Made by a program: the position numbers and the translations under genes. The notes under the pieces were generated by a model that had not been told where the DNA came from, searched no databases, and worked only from the letters and a program-made list of their open reading frames with translations. From the NCBI RefSeq assembly GCF_014199195.1, contig NZ_JACIJE010000008.1, positions 184,857 to 248,856 on the forward strand: a DNA stretch of 64,000 nt, written 5' to 3'. Origin of the DNA: Neoroseomonas alkaliterrae (GTDB taxonomy: Bacteria > Pseudomonadota > Alphaproteobacteria > Acetobacterales > Acetobacteraceae). This document shows positions 20,319 to 31,151 of this stretch, one piece after another; the stretch's first letter is position 1, and the number at the start of each line of letters is the position of its first letter.

Positions 20319-21008
20319 TCAGCGCAGCATCAGCGCCGGCACGCCGAAGAGATGCCGGTGCCCGTGCAGCACCGCCGCCCAGAGAACGACGCCGAGAAGG
20401 GGCGCGATCCAGCCGATCTCGCGGAGGACGAGCCGGTTCCGCCCGGCGAGGATCGCCCCGAAGGGCAGGATCGAGCTGGCGGCGGCGAAGCTCCGCCATG
20501 CCTCCCCGTGGCGCCGCGCCATCTTGGCGTCGATCGAGGGCATGCCGGCCAGCGCGGTGACGAGGAAGGCGCCGAAGAAGACGATCGCCGCCGTGTCCCC
20601 GTTGCCCGCGACATGCAGCCCCGACCACAGCGCGAAGGAAATCAGCATCGGGTGCCGCGTGACGCGCTGGATGCCGCGCGGGCCCTGCGCGATCAGCCCG
20701 CCCCCGCCCATCGCCGTGGGGTTGCCGATCAGCGAACACGTGAAGAGCACGAAGGCCGGCAGCATCAGCAGCGCGATGATCCAGCGCAGCCATGCCGGGG
20801 CGAACCAGACCGGCGCCGTCTCCGCCCCCTGCCAGGCGAGCACGAGCAGCCCGATCGCCACCACCGAAAGCACGGAGAAGGCGATGGTGAAGCCGGCCTC
20901 GCCCATCAGCGCGACGGCCCGCCCGCGCAGCGCGGTGCCCGAGATGCCGATATGCACGCCGACCCAGAGCAGGGCCGCAAGGACAAGGAGGATCATGGGC
21001 CGGAGCAT
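20319..21008 (-). CDS. NnrU family integral membrane protein
   Basis: A 229-residue protein with six or so membrane helices. It has the NnrU signature GPRGIQRVTRHPMLISFALWSGLHVAGNG... around residues 109-137 and a second conserved stretch SIDAKMARRHGEAWRSFAAASS near 167-188. NnrU was first linked to nitric-oxide and nitrite metabolism and is related to isoprenylcysteine methyltransferase-like and Z-ISO-type membrane proteins. No denitrification genes are nearby, so a general membrane or haem/carotenoid-linked role is equally possible. It lies just downstream of rlmH in the same direction. Confidence 0.87.
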   Translation of the reverse strand: MLRPMILLVLAALLWVGVHIGISGTALRGRAVALMGEAGFTIAFSVLSVVAIGLLVLAWQGAETAPVWFAPAWLRWIIALLMLPAFVLFTCSLIGNPTAMGGGGLIAQGPRGIQRVTRHPMLISFALWSGLHVAGNGDTAAIVFFGAFLVTALAGMPSIDAKMARRHGEAWRSFAAASSILPFGAILAGRNRLVLREIGWIAPLLGVVLWAAVLHGHRHLFGVPALMLR

Positions 21009-21036
21009 CGCCGCAGCGCCCCCGCCGCGTCCAGCC

Positions 21037-21468
21037 TCACGGCCGCCAGGCGCGGTGATAGGGGTGGTTCGCCCGGATCGCCTGCGCGCGGTAGAGCTGC
21101 TCGGCCAGCATCCCGCGCACCAGGAAATGCGGCCAGGTCATGGCCCCGAGCGAGATCCGGTGCTCGGCCCGCGCCGTCACCGCCGGGTCGAGCCCCTCCG
21201 CCCCGCCGATCAGGAAGCACAGCGGCCGCCCCGCCTCCTCCCAGCGGCCGAGCAGCGCGGCGAAGCGCAGGCTGTCCGGCGCCTCGCCCCCGAGGTCGAG
21301 GGCGATGGCGAGGGCATCGGCCGGCAGGGCGGCGAGCAGCGCGGCCCCTTCCCGCCGGCGGATCTCGGCCGGCGCGCCGCGGGCCTCGGGGATCTCCGTC
21401 ACCTCGGGCGGGGGGCGCAGCCGCGCGGCGTAATGCGCGTAGAGCGCGGCCTCCGGTCCCGCCTTCAT
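21037..21468 (-). CDS. rlmH: 23S rRNA pseudouridine(1915)-N3 methyltransferase
   Basis: A SPOUT-family methyltransferase that methylates pseudouridine 1915 in helix 69 of 23S rRNA. Conserved segments are [19 protein letters not shown], the knot motif [13 protein letters not shown] (about residues 88-100) and the C-terminal [24 protein letters not shown]...HPYHR. The first standard start codon gives 143 residues beginning [10 protein letters not shown]. The seven codons just upstream (21469-21489) read RILAVGR in frame, the expected first beta-strand of RlmH, but no ATG, GTG or TTG precedes them. The annotated start may thus be too short, or a non-canonical start is used. It is downstream of rsfS. 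Confidence 0.9.
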   Translation of the reverse strand: MKAGPEAALYAHYAARLRPPPEVTEIPEARGAPAEIRRREGAALLAALPADALAIALDLGGEAPDSLRFAALLGRWEEAGRPLCFLIGGAEGLDPAVTARAEHRISLGAMTWPHFLVRGMLAEQLYRAQAIRANHPYHRAWRP

Positions 21469-21487
21469 CCGCCCGACGGCGAGGATC

Positions 21488-22267
21488 CTAGCCGGGCGTG
21501 GCGTTGGACGCCCCCGGGCTCTCGGGGCCCCACATGCGCTCGATGCGGTAGAGCTCGCGCGCCTCGGGGCGGAACAGGTGGATCACGAGGTCGCCCGCGT
21601 CGATCAGCACCCAGTCCGGCGAGGCCTGGATCGCATCCCGCCGCAGCGGCAGGCCGGCCTTGCCGAGCGCCTCGTCGAGATGCTGGGCCATGGCCTGCAA
21701 CTGGCGCTCGACCTTGCCGGTGGCGACGATCAGCCGGTCCGCGTAGTCGGCCCGGCCGGTGACGTCGAGCAGCACGATGTCCTCGGCCTTGTCGTCCTCG
21801 AGGCTCTTCATCGCGGCGGCGACGAGCAGTTCCAGGCGATCGGGCGCGAGCTTCTCGCGCTTGCGGCTGCGGGCCGGGCGCGGCGCGGCGGGCGGCTTCG
21901 CCGCGCGGGCCCTCGCCACAGGCGCGGTGGCGGTGGCCCGCTTCGGCGCGGCCGCGGCCCGGGCACCCTCCCTGGGCGCCGCCTTCGGCGCGGCCTTGGC
22001 GCGCGCGGCCGGCCTGGCGGCGGCCTTGGCCTTCGCGGCCGGCGCGGCCTTCGGCTTCGTCGCCGCCTTGGGCCGGGCGGCGGCCTTCGGCTTGGGCGCG
22101 GGCTTCGGCTTGGGCGCGGCCTTGGCGCGCGCGGCCGGGCGCGCCGGGGCGGCCTCCTCCACCGCGGCGGCCTTCGGCGCGCGGGCGGGCCTGGCGGGCG
22201 CGCTCGCGCGCGCGGTGGTGCCGGGCTTCGCGGCGCTCTTCGTCGTGGTCTTCGGCGTGCGGGCTAT
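21488..22267 (-). CDS. rsfS: Ribosome silencing factor with Ala/Lys/Pro-rich N-terminal extension, apparent AUA start
   Basis: The C-terminal 125 or so residues are a complete RsfS (Iojap) domain, which blocks 30S-50S joining by binding uL14: [59 protein letters not shown] and MWGPE. Before it lie about 110 residues of Ala, Lys, Pro and Arg repeats, like a histone-H1 tail. No ATG, GTG or TTG precedes the Lys/Thr-rich start. The codon ATA at 22265-22267 gives (M)[15 protein letters not shown], lies 5 nt after a strong GAGGAGG, and overlaps the nadD stop as ATAG. The alternative GTG at 22162 has no comparable ribosome-binding site. The domain call is firm; the start is inferred. Confidence 0.85.
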   Translation of the reverse strand: MARTPKTTTKSAAKPGTTARASAPARPARAPKAAAVEEAAPARPAARAKAAPKPKPAPKPKAAARPKAATKPKAAPAAKAKAAARPAARAKAAPKAAPREGARAAAAPKRATATAPVARARAAKPPAAPRPARSRKREKLAPDRLELLVAAAMKSLEDDKAEDIVLLDVTGRADYADRLIVATGKVERQLQAMAQHLDEALGKAGLPLRRDAIQASPDWVLIDAGDLVIHLFRPEARELYRIERMWGPESPGASNATPG

Positions 22268-22890
22268 GGCCCCCTCCTCTGCCCCGGTGTGCCCCCGGCC
22301 CGGGCCGCGCGGATGGCGGTGGCCGAGGCGGCGTGCTCCCGCGCCGGAACCAAGCACCAAGGCGCGTGGCACGCAAAGGATTCGATGCGCATCGCCCCCG
22401 GGGCGCGGCGATGCCGCCGCAGGACGGAGGCCGCCCGGCCCGCGAGCGCCCGCCGCGTCCAGCCCGGCCGCGGCAGCACCGCGAGCGCGGTGCCGCGCGC
22501 GATCTCCCGCCAGCGCCGCCAGCGCGGGAGCTGGACGAGGTTGTCCGCGCCCACCACCAGCACGAAGCGCGCGCGCGGGAAGCGCCGGCGCAGCAGCCGC
22601 AGCGTGTCGGCGGTGTAGCGCGTGCCGAGGGCGCGCTCGATGTCGGTGGCGATGATGCGCCGCCCCCGCGCGATCGCCCGCGCCGAGGCCAGGCGCTCGG
22701 CCAGCGGCGCCATGCCGCGAGTGGGCTTGAGCGGATTGCCGGGCGAGACCATCAGCCAAACCTCGTCGAGCCGCAGCGCCGCAGCCGCCCGCCGCGCGAC
22801 ATGCAGGTGCCCCTGATGCGCCGGGTTGAAGGAGCCGCCGAGCAGCCCGACCCGCCGCCGCCGCCCATCCCCGAAGCGGCCGGGCCTCAC
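22264..22890 (-). CDS. nadD: Nicotinate-nucleotide adenylyltransferase
   Basis: A 208-residue nucleotidyltransferase that makes deamido-NAD from nicotinate mononucleotide and ATP. It has the signature GLLGGSFNPAHQGHLHVA (residues about 15-32) with the H/TxGH motif HQGH, VSPGNPLKP, and near the C-terminus the SxTxIR-like motif SATAIR. The reading frame is open far upstream, but the GTG at 22888-22890 overlaps the preceding stop as GTGA and is the natural coupled start. It lies between the hydratase-like genes and rsfS, the usual nadD-rsfS-rlmH order. Confidence 0.93.
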   Translation of the reverse strand: MRPGRFGDGRRRRVGLLGGSFNPAHQGHLHVARRAAAALRLDEVWLMVSPGNPLKPTRGMAPLAERLASARAIARGRRIIATDIERALGTRYTADTLRLLRRRFPRARFVLVVGADNLVQLPRWRRWREIARGTALAVLPRPGWTRRALAGRAASVLRRHRRAPGAMRIESFACHAPWCLVPAREHAASATAIRAARAGGTPGQRRGP

Positions 22891-23735
22891 CGCGTGCGGA
22901 CGCTCACGCTCACCGGCCGGTCCATCAGGCCCTCGTAGCGGACGGTGTAGGTGCGCCCGGCCTCGGTGGGCAGGGCGGGCGAGAAGCCGCCGAGCGAGAC
23001 GTAGTCCCCCGCGCGCAGGCGCAGGCCGCGCTTCGCCAGGTCCTCCACCAGCCAGGGGATCACGTCGAGCGGATGGCCGAGCAGCGCGGTGCCCGGCGCG
23101 CGGGCGAGCTCGCGCTGGTCGTTCGCGAGCACCACCCTCATGGCGGCGAGCCGCTGCGCGAAGGCCTCGGTCGCCTCGGGCGCGATCGGCTCGCCGAGCA
23201 CGCCGAGCCGCGCCCCGACATTGATGGCGAGCAGGTTCGGCCCGTCCATCCCGCCCGAGAGCACGAGGTCGGGCATCTCGATGAAGGGGATCACCTGGTC
23301 GAGATGGCGCAGGATCGCCACCCGGTCGCGCCCGGCCGTGTTGATGCCCTCGTCGCGCACGCGCACCATCAGGTCGGCCTCGACGGTCGGCACGGCGCCG
23401 AAGCGCGCCGGCACCTCGGCCCCGTCGCGCAGCGCGATGGTGGCCTCGAAGATCGTGCCGGTGACCGGGTGGTTCACGCCGAAGCGCTGCTGCGCGGCGG
23501 GATTGGTCAGCCCGACCTTGTAGCCGACCGGCCGGCCGAGGCTGCGCGCGAGCAGCGGCACGAGCCTGTCCTGCGCGCATTGCCCGTCGGCGAGCGTCGC
23601 CATGCCGGCGAGCGGCGGGGAGGGGCGGTTGGCGAGCATCGCCTCGGCCAGCCGCGCGACGGCGGCCTCCTCCGGGCAGGCGGCCCGCGCCGCGACGGGC
23701 ATCAGCAGGGCAGCGGCGAGCAGCAGGTGGCGCAT
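22887..23735 (-). CDS. Exported 2-keto-4-pentenoate hydratase-like (FAH-superfamily) protein
   Basis: A 282-residue protein with a clear Sec signal peptide (MRHLLLAAALLMPVAARA, cut before ACPEE). The mature domain is of the fumarylacetoacetate-hydrolase/hydratase type. It retains GYKVGLTNPAAQQRFGV, HPVTGTIFEAT, and PTVEADLMVRVRDEG, in which the Glu and Asp are the expected metal ligands. Hydratases of this fold act in the cytoplasm on aromatic meta-cleavage products, so export is unusual. It follows a shorter paralogue (23798-24544) and overlaps nadD by 4 bp, so it has been drawn into the proA-nadD transcript. Confidence 0.85.
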   Translation of the reverse strand: MRHLLLAAALLMPVAARAACPEEAAVARLAEAMLANRPSPPLAGMATLADGQCAQDRLVPLLARSLGRPVGYKVGLTNPAAQQRFGVNHPVTGTIFEATIALRDGAEVPARFGAVPTVEADLMVRVRDEGINTAGRDRVAILRHLDQVIPFIEMPDLVLSGGMDGPNLLAINVGARLGVLGEPIAPEATEAFAQRLAAMRVVLANDQRELARAPGTALLGHPLDVIPWLVEDLAKRGLRLRAGDYVSLGGFSPALPTEAGRTYTVRYEGLMDRPVSVSVRTR

Positions 23736-23797
23736 GGTGTCGTTCCTCCGCGGGCGGGATGCTACGCCCGCCGGGCCGCGCCGGGGAACCGGGCGGA

Positions 23798-24544
23798 TCA
23801 GCGGAAGGCGACGGAGACCGCGCCCAGCCCCTCGACATCGAGGCGCCAGGTCTCGCCGGGCCGGGGCGGGACCGGCACCGGCGGGCCGAGCAGCGCGACA
23901 TGCTCGCCCGGGCGCAGCGGCCGCCCTTCGGCGGCGAGGTCGCGCGCCAGCCCAGCGAGCAGCGCGGCCGGCGGCGCGGTGAAGCCGAGCCCGGCGGCCA
24001 TCGCGCCGCCCCCGGCCTGCAGCATCGCGCGCGGGAGGGCGCCGGGCGCGGGCAGCGGGGCGGACGCCCCCACCACCCCGAGCCGGAGGCCGAGATTCCC
24101 CGCCACCCGCGCCGCCACCCCCTCTCCCGGCGTGGCGGCGAGGTCGAGCAGCGCGAGATAGGGGCTCGCCGCCTCCACCCCGCCATCGGGGCCGAGGCGC
24201 AGCAGCAGCCCCGGCGCGAGGGCCGGGCGCGCGCCGTAGCGCGCCGCGAGCGTGGCGCCGGAGGATTCGCGGAGATTGGCGAAGAACAGCGCCCCGCGCA
24301 GCGGCGGCGCGACATCGGCCGCGAGCGCATGGCCGGAGACATCGCCCCAGGGCTGGGCCAGCATCGCCACCAGCCTCTCCTGCGCGCAGCGCGCATCGGC
24401 GGGCCCGAGGCCGGGGAAGGGGGCGGGTTCGCGCCGTTCGAGCAGGTCGAGCGCGAAGCGCGCCACGGCCGGCATCTCGGGGCAGGCGGCGGCCGCCGGC
24501 GCGGCGAGCGCGGCAAGCGCCAGCGCGGCCGCCGCGCGCCTCAC
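23798..24544 (-). CDS. Exported hydratase-like paralogue with lost metal site
   Basis: A 248-residue protein with an Ala/Leu-rich signal sequence ([19 protein letters not shown] then ACPEMP). It matches the downstream 282-residue hydratase in layout: ACPE...[40 protein letters not shown]. The KVGLTN segment is gone, and the ExD metal motif (VEADL in the neighbour) reads LAPGLL here, so catalysis looks unlikely. The start is a GTG overlapping the proA stop as GTGA. The pair is most simply a tandem duplication with one diverged copy. Confidence 0.78.
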   Translation of the reverse strand: MRRAAAALALAALAAPAAAACPEMPAVARFALDLLERREPAPFPGLGPADARCAQERLVAMLAQPWGDVSGHALAADVAPPLRGALFFANLRESSGATLAARYGARPALAPGLLLRLGPDGGVEAASPYLALLDLAATPGEGVAARVAGNLGLRLGVVGASAPLPAPGALPRAMLQAGGGAMAAGLGFTAPPAALLAGLARDLAAEGRPLRPGEHVALLGPPVPVPPRPGETWRLDVEGLGAVSVAFR

Positions 24545-25806
24545 GGCCGCGTCTGCCCCGTGCCGATGACGTGGTAGCGGTAGGTGCAGAGCTGCTCGAG
24601 CCCGACCGGCCCGCGGGTGTGCAGCCGCCCGGTGGCGATGCCGATCTCGGCGCCGAAGCCGAACTCGCCCCCGTCGCAGAACTGCGTCGAGGCGTTCCAC
24701 ATCCCCACCGCGGAATCGAGCCCGTCGAGGAAGGCGCGCGCGGCGGCCTCGTCCTGCGTGACGATCGCCTCGGTGTGCTCGGAGCCGTAGCGGCGGATAT
24801 GGGCGAGCGCCTCCTCCACCCCATCCACCACCTTCACCGACAGCACGGCGTCGAGCCATTCCGTCGCGAAATCCTGCTCGGTGGCGGGGGGCAGGTCCGG
24901 CACGATGGCGCGCGCGCGCGCCTCGGCGCGGAAGTCGCAGCCGAGGCCGCGCAGGTCGGCGATCAGCACCGGCAGCAGCGAAGGGGCGATGGCGGCGTCG
25001 ATCAGCAGCGTCTCGGTCGCGCCGCAGATGCCGGTGCGGCGCATCTTCGCGTTGGCGAGGATGCTCCGCGCCATGGCCGGGTCGGCCGCCGCGTGGATGT
25101 AGGTGTGGCAGAGCCCCTCGGCATGGGCGAGGACGGGCACGCGCGCCTCCTCCATCACCCGCGTCACCAGGCCCTTGCCGCCGCGCGGGATGATGAGGTC
25201 GATCAGCCCCGCCGCGCGCAGCATGGCGCCGACGAAGGCGCGATCGGCGGTCGGCGCGACCTGGATCGCGGCCTCGGGCAGCCCGGCCGCGCGCAGCCCT
25301 TCGAGCAGGCAGGCATGGATGGCGGCGGCCGAGCGCGTGCTCTCGGAGCCGCCGCGCAGGATCACCGCATTGCCCGATTTCAGGCAGAGCGCGGCGGCAT
25401 CGGCGGTCACGTTCGGCCGGCTCTCGAAGATCATGCCGATCACGCCGATCGGCTGCGCGACGCGGCGGATGAGCAGACCGTTCGGGCGCGTCCATTCCGC
25501 GAGCACGCGGCCGACCGGATCGGGCAGGTCCGCGACCTCCTCGAGCCCGCGCGCCATCGCTTCGAGCCGCGCGGGCGTGAGGGTGAGGCGGTCGCGGAAG
25601 GCGGGCGTCAGCCCGGCCGCGGCCTCGAGATCGGCGGCATTGGCGGCGAGGATCTCCGCCTGCCGCGCCCGCAGGGCGGCGGCGGCGGCGCGCAGCGCGG
25701 CATCCTTGGCCGGCCGCGGGGCGCGCGCGATCCTCCAGGCGGCCTCGCGCGCGGCGCGGGCGGCGGTGTCGAGAAGGCGGGCGGCATCCTGCGTGACGGC
25801 GTTCAT
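24541..25806 (-). CDS. proA: Glutamate-5-semialdehyde dehydrogenase (gamma-glutamyl phosphate reductase)
   Basis: A 421-residue aldehyde-dehydrogenase-fold enzyme carrying out the second step of proline synthesis, reducing gamma-glutamyl phosphate with NADPH. Diagnostic segments are [20 protein letters not shown] (about 111-130), [29 protein letters not shown], and the catalytic cysteine in [15 protein letters not shown] (about 253-267). Family-typical [13 protein letters not shown] and [10 protein letters not shown] follow. It lies downstream of proB, with an orphan Bug solute-binding gene between them. Confidence 0.97.
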   Translation of the reverse strand: MNAVTQDAARLLDTAARAAREAAWRIARAPRPAKDAALRAAAAALRARQAEILAANAADLEAAAGLTPAFRDRLTLTPARLEAMARGLEEVADLPDPVGRVLAEWTRPNGLLIRRVAQPIGVIGMIFESRPNVTADAAALCLKSGNAVILRGGSESTRSAAAIHACLLEGLRAAGLPEAAIQVAPTADRAFVGAMLRAAGLIDLIIPRGGKGLVTRVMEEARVPVLAHAEGLCHTYIHAAADPAMARSILANAKMRRTGICGATETLLIDAAIAPSLLPVLIADLRGLGCDFRAEARARAIVPDLPPATEQDFATEWLDAVLSVKVVDGVEEALAHIRRYGSEHTEAIVTQDEAAARAFLDGLDSAVGMWNASTQFCDGGEFGFGAEIGIATGRLHTRGPVGLEQLCTYRYHVIGTGQTRP

Positions 25807-25971
25807 GGCCGAGGCTTAACGCGCCGGATGCCGGGAAGGGAAGGGCGGGTGCGGGCAGGTGCCGGGCCCGCCCCGCCACCCATGCCCGGCAGGCAAGGGA
25901 TCAACCTTCGCCCGCCGGATGCCGGCATGGGGTTTCGCGCGACGCCGCCCCGCCAGCCCGGCGCGCCGGTC

Positions 25972-26967
25972 TTACCCCTCGATGCGGATGCCACTTTCGC
26001 GGATGATCGGTTCCCACTTGGCGCGCTCGGCGGCCCAGGCGCGGGCCATCTCCTCCTGCGTGCAGGGCATGGCCTCGAGCCCGGCGCGGTTCAGCGCCTC
26101 GATCACGCCCGGGTCCCTGAGCGCCGTGACGGCGGCGTGGTTGAGCCGCGCGATCACCGGCTGCGGCGTGCCCGCCGGCGCAACGAGGCCGTACCACGAG
26201 GGCACGTCGTAGCCGGGCAGGCCGCTTTCGGCGACGGTCGGGATGTCAGGCAGCAGGCGCGAGCGCTGGGCCGTCGGCACCGCCAGGGCGCGCACGCGGC
26301 CTTCCTGGACCTGCGGCAGCACCGAGGGCGCGGTCGGGAAGCCGTAGTCGAGCCGCCCGGCCACGAGGTCGGTCACCACCAGCCCGCCGCCGCGGTAGGA
26401 GACGCCGATGGTGTCGATCCCCGCCATCTTCGCGAAGAGCAGGCCAGCGAGTTGCGGCGCGCTGCCGATTCCGCTGTGGCCCCAGGAGAGCTGGCCCGGC
26501 CGTGCCTTCGCCGCGGCGATCACATCGGCCGCGCTGCGCCAGGGGCGGTCGGAGGGGCAGACCAGGATGTTGAACAGTTCCACCGCGATCGAGATGGGCA
26601 CGAGGTCGCGCGCCGGCTCGATCGGCAGGCGCATGATCATCGGGCTGATGACCAGCGCGCCGAGGGTGGCGAGCAGGATGGTGTGGCCGTCGGCCGGGCT
26701 GCGCGCCACGATCTCGGAGGCGAGGTTGCTGCCCGCGCCGGGGCGGTTCTCCACGACCACCGGCTGGCCGAGCACCTCGCTCATCTTCGGCGCCATGGCG
26801 CGGGCGGAGATGTCGGTCGCCCCGCCGGGCACGAAGCCGACGACGAGGCGGATGGGCCGGCTCGGGAAGCCATCCTGCGCGAGCGCCGGCATGGCGAGCG
26901 GCAGCGTCGCGGCGGCGAGCAGCGCGCGGCGGTTGATGGCGGTCTTTCCTTCCCTGGATCGCGGCAT
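25972..26967 (-). CDS. Tripartite tricarboxylate transporter substrate-binding protein (Bug/TctC family)
   Basis: A 331-residue periplasmic binding protein. The twin-basic N-terminus INRRALLAAATLPLAMPALAQ is an export signal. FPSRPIRLVVGFVPGGATDI, VVVENRPGAGSNLASEIVARS and SYRGGGLVVTDLVAGRLDY are hallmarks of Bug proteins, which bind organic acids. The ATG at 26967 is chosen because it directly precedes the signal peptide. No TctA or TctB membrane genes are nearby, as is usual for the many orphan Bug proteins of this lineage. It sits between proB and proA, interrupting the usual pair. Confidence 0.9.
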   Translation of the reverse strand: MPRSREGKTAINRRALLAAATLPLAMPALAQDGFPSRPIRLVVGFVPGGATDISARAMAPKMSEVLGQPVVVENRPGAGSNLASEIVARSPADGHTILLATLGALVISPMIMRLPIEPARDLVPISIAVELFNILVCPSDRPWRSAADVIAAAKARPGQLSWGHSGIGSAPQLAGLLFAKMAGIDTIGVSYRGGGLVVTDLVAGRLDYGFPTAPSVLPQVQEGRVRALAVPTAQRSRLLPDIPTVAESGLPGYDVPSWYGLVAPAGTPQPVIARLNHAAVTALRDPGVIEALNRAGLEAMPCTQEEMARAWAAERAKWEPIIRESGIRIEG

Positions 26968-27066
26968 GGTTTCGGCTCCCTGGCGCACTGGTTCCGCCCC
27001 TTCCGGGGCGCGCGGCGCGACCCTCGCATGGCCGGGACCACGCCGCATAGATGGGATGCCGCGAGA

Positions 27067-28194
27067 CTAGAGCAGCACGAGGTCGTCGCGATGGATGATC
27101 TCGTCCCGCCCGCGCCAGCCGAGGAGGGATTCCAGCTCCTCGCTGCGATGGCCGGCGATCAGGCGCGCGGCCTCGGAATCATAGGCCGAGAGGCCGCGGG
27201 CAAGTTCCCGCCCCGCCTCGTCGCGCACGCTGAGCGGGTCGCCGCGCGCGAAATCGCCCTGCACGCTGCGCACGCCCGCCGGCAGCAGGGAGGAGCCGCG
27301 CCTGAGCGCGCGCGCCGCCCCCGCATCCACCACGAGCACGCCGAGCGGGGCGAGGCTGCCCGCGATCCAGCGCTTGCGCGCGGTGCGCCCCTCCGGCGCG
27401 GGAAGGAACCAGGTGCAGCGCGCGCCCGCCTCGATGGCGGCGAGCGGATTGTCCCGCTTGCCGAGCGCGATCGCCATGGCCGAGCCCGCGCCGGTGGCGA
27501 TGCGCGCGGCGATCAGCTTGGTGCGCATCCCGCCCGAGGAATAGCCGGGCGGCGGCTCGCCCCCCATGGCCATGATCTCCTCCGTGATGCGCTCGACCAC
27601 CGGGATGTGCGCCGCTGAAGGATCCTTGCGTGGGTCGGCGGTGTAGAGGCCGTCTATGTCCGAGAGCAGCACCAGCGCGTCGGCGCCGATCATCTCGGCC
27701 ACGCGCGCGGCGAGGCGGTCGTTGTCGCCGAAGCGGATCTCGGCGGTGGCGACGGTGTCGTTCTCGTTGATGACCGGCACGCAGCCGAGGGAGAGCAGCG
27801 TGCTGATGGTGGCGCGCGCATTGAGGTAGCGGCGGCGGTCCTCGGAATCCTCGAGGGTGAGCAGCAGCTGGGCGGCGTTCAGCCCGTGCGTCGCGAGCGC
27901 CTCCTGCCAGGCGCCGGCCAGGCGGATCTGGCCGACCGCGGCGGCGGCCTGCTTCTCCTCGAGCCGCAGCGTCCGCCGCGTCAGGCCGAGGGCGCGCCGG
28001 GCGAGCGCGATGGCGCCGGAGGAGACGATGACCACCTCCGCGGCGCGCGCGCGCAGCGCGGCGACATCGGCCGCGACCGAGGCGAGCCAGGCGGCCCGCG
28101 GCGCGGCCGTCGCCTCGTCCACCACCAGGGCGGAGCCGATCTTGACGACGAGACGCTTGGCATTGCCGAGGGACGGCGAAAGGCTGGCGGACAT
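27067..28194 (-). CDS. proB: Glutamate 5-kinase
   Basis: A 375-residue kinase of the amino-acid-kinase fold with a C-terminal PUA domain; it phosphorylates glutamate in the first step of proline synthesis. [15 protein letters not shown] opens the kinase, [15 protein letters not shown] and [21 protein letters not shown] (about 135-155) form the substrate site, and [13 protein letters not shown] the ATP-binding end. The PUA domain follows from about residue 275, with [18 protein letters not shown]. The ATG at 28194 was chosen because the frame upstream is not protein-like. It is divergent from the DUF1269 gene. Confidence 0.96.
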   Translation of the reverse strand: MSASLSPSLGNAKRLVVKIGSALVVDEATAAPRAAWLASVAADVAALRARAAEVVIVSSGAIALARRALGLTRRTLRLEEKQAAAAVGQIRLAGAWQEALATHGLNAAQLLLTLEDSEDRRRYLNARATISTLLSLGCVPVINENDTVATAEIRFGDNDRLAARVAEMIGADALVLLSDIDGLYTADPRKDPSAAHIPVVERITEEIMAMGGEPPPGYSSGGMRTKLIAARIATGAGSAMAIALGKRDNPLAAIEAGARCTWFLPAPEGRTARKRWIAGSLAPLGVLVVDAGAARALRRGSSLLPAGVRSVQGDFARGDPLSVRDEAGRELARGLSAYDSEAARLIAGHRSEELESLLGWRGRDEIIHRDDLVLL

Positions 28195-28315
28195 GGCGCG
28201 CGGCTGTAGCATGGGCCCCGAGCGGCCAGAAGCGGGCGCGCCATGCATCGGGCGCGGCCGGGCCGCGCCGGCGAGGCAGGCCGCAGAGGCGCCGCGCAAC
28301 CAGGGACGACACGCC

Positions 28316-29888
<1,573 letters not shown>

Positions 29889-30158
29889 CTACTCGGCGGC
29901 CTGCGCCGCGGGCTCGACCGTGACGTGCACGCGGCCCTCGGCCTTGCGGACGAACTTCACGCGGCCGGTCACGGCGGCATGCAGGGAGTGCTGGCGGCCG
30001 GCATAGACATTCGCGCCCGGGATCATCTTCGTGCCGCGCTGGGTCACGATAATCGAGCCGGCATTGACCTCCTGCCCGCCGAAGAGCTTCACGCCGAGGC
30101 GCTTGCCGGCGGAGTCGCGGCCGTTGCGGGACGAGCCGCCTGCCTTCTTGTGAGCCAT
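29889..30158 (-). CDS. rpmA: 50S ribosomal protein L27
   Basis: An 89-residue bL27. The conserved N-terminus [20 protein letters not shown] reaches toward the peptidyl-transferase centre, and [22 protein letters not shown] continues the standard fold. No cleavable Firmicutes-type N-terminal extension is present. It lies 18 bp downstream of rplU, the universal rplU-rpmA pair. Confidence 0.98.
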   Translation of the reverse strand: MAHKKAGGSSRNGRDSAGKRLGVKLFGGQEVNAGSIIVTQRGTKMIPGANVYAGRQHSLHAAVTGRVKFVRKAEGRVHVTVEPAAQAAE

Positions 30159-30176
30159 GGTCGGGTGCTCCTCGGG

Positions 30177-30494
30177 TTACGCGGCGTTGATGGCGGCGAT
30201 CTTCAGCACCGTCTGGTGCTGGCGATGGCCGTTCTTGCGCCGGCTGTTCTGGCGGCGGCGCTTCTTGAAGATGATGACCTTGTCGCCGCGGGTCTGCTCG
30301 ACGACGGTCGCGGTTACGGAGGCGCCGGGCACGGTGGGGGCGCCGACCGACAGGCCGGCCTCGCCGCCCACGAGCAGCACATCGTGGAAGGTGACGGTCG
30401 AGCCGGGCTCGGCCTCGAGCTTCTCGACGGTGAGCACGGCGTCGGGCGTGACGCGGTACTGCTTGCCGCCGGTGCGGATCACTGCATAGGTCAT
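30177..30494 (-). CDS. rplU: 50S ribosomal protein L21
   Basis: A 105-residue bL21, with [12 protein letters not shown] at residues 4-15, the L21 signature [21 protein letters not shown] (in about 73-93) and a short C-terminus [11 protein letters not shown]. The ATG at 30494 starts the known N-terminus; the open frame upstream is not protein-like. A good promoter lies 100 bp upstream (30594-30623). Confidence 0.98.
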   Translation of the reverse strand: MTYAVIRTGGKQYRVTPDAVLTVEKLEAEPGSTVTFHDVLLVGGEAGLSVGAPTVPGASVTATVVEQTRGDKVIIFKKRRRQNSRRKNGHRQHQTVLKIAAINAA

Positions 30495-30593
30495 GGGTCG
30501 CCCCGGGAACTCTTCCTGAATTGCGGCGGATCCTTGGGCGTCCGGCCCAAAAACGACCGCCGGCGGCACCAGGGCGCCGCCGTGAGAGCGGGG

Positions 30594-30623
30594 CGTATAG
30601 CGCCGCGGGCGGCGGGGCGTCAA
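30594..30623 (-). promoter_or_regulatory. Sigma-70-type promoter of rplU-rpmA-obgE
   Basis: On the minus strand TTGACG (30618-30623) and TATACG (30594-30599) are separated by 18 bp, close to the alphaproteobacterial consensus. The inferred start point leaves a leader of roughly 90 nt before rplU, long enough for leader-based control. Confidence 0.7.
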
Positions 30624-30665
30624 CGGGCGATGCGTGGGCGTGCGCCTTGCCGGGCACGCGAGGCG

Positions 30666-30694
30666 TTGCACGGCGGGCGAGGGGCCGTTATACG
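30666..30694 (+). promoter_or_regulatory. Promoter of the tRNA-Ser gene
   Basis: TTGCAC (30666-30671) and TATACG (30689-30694) are spaced by 17 bp. The tRNA starts 47 bp after the -10 box, giving a short 5' leader for RNase P. Its -10 box is identical to that of the rplU promoter. Confidence 0.7.
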
Positions 30695-30741
30695 GCCGCC
30701 CTCCCCTCGACCGGGGCGCGTGCCGGGTGACCGGCACGGAT

Positions 30742-31151
<410 letters not shown>

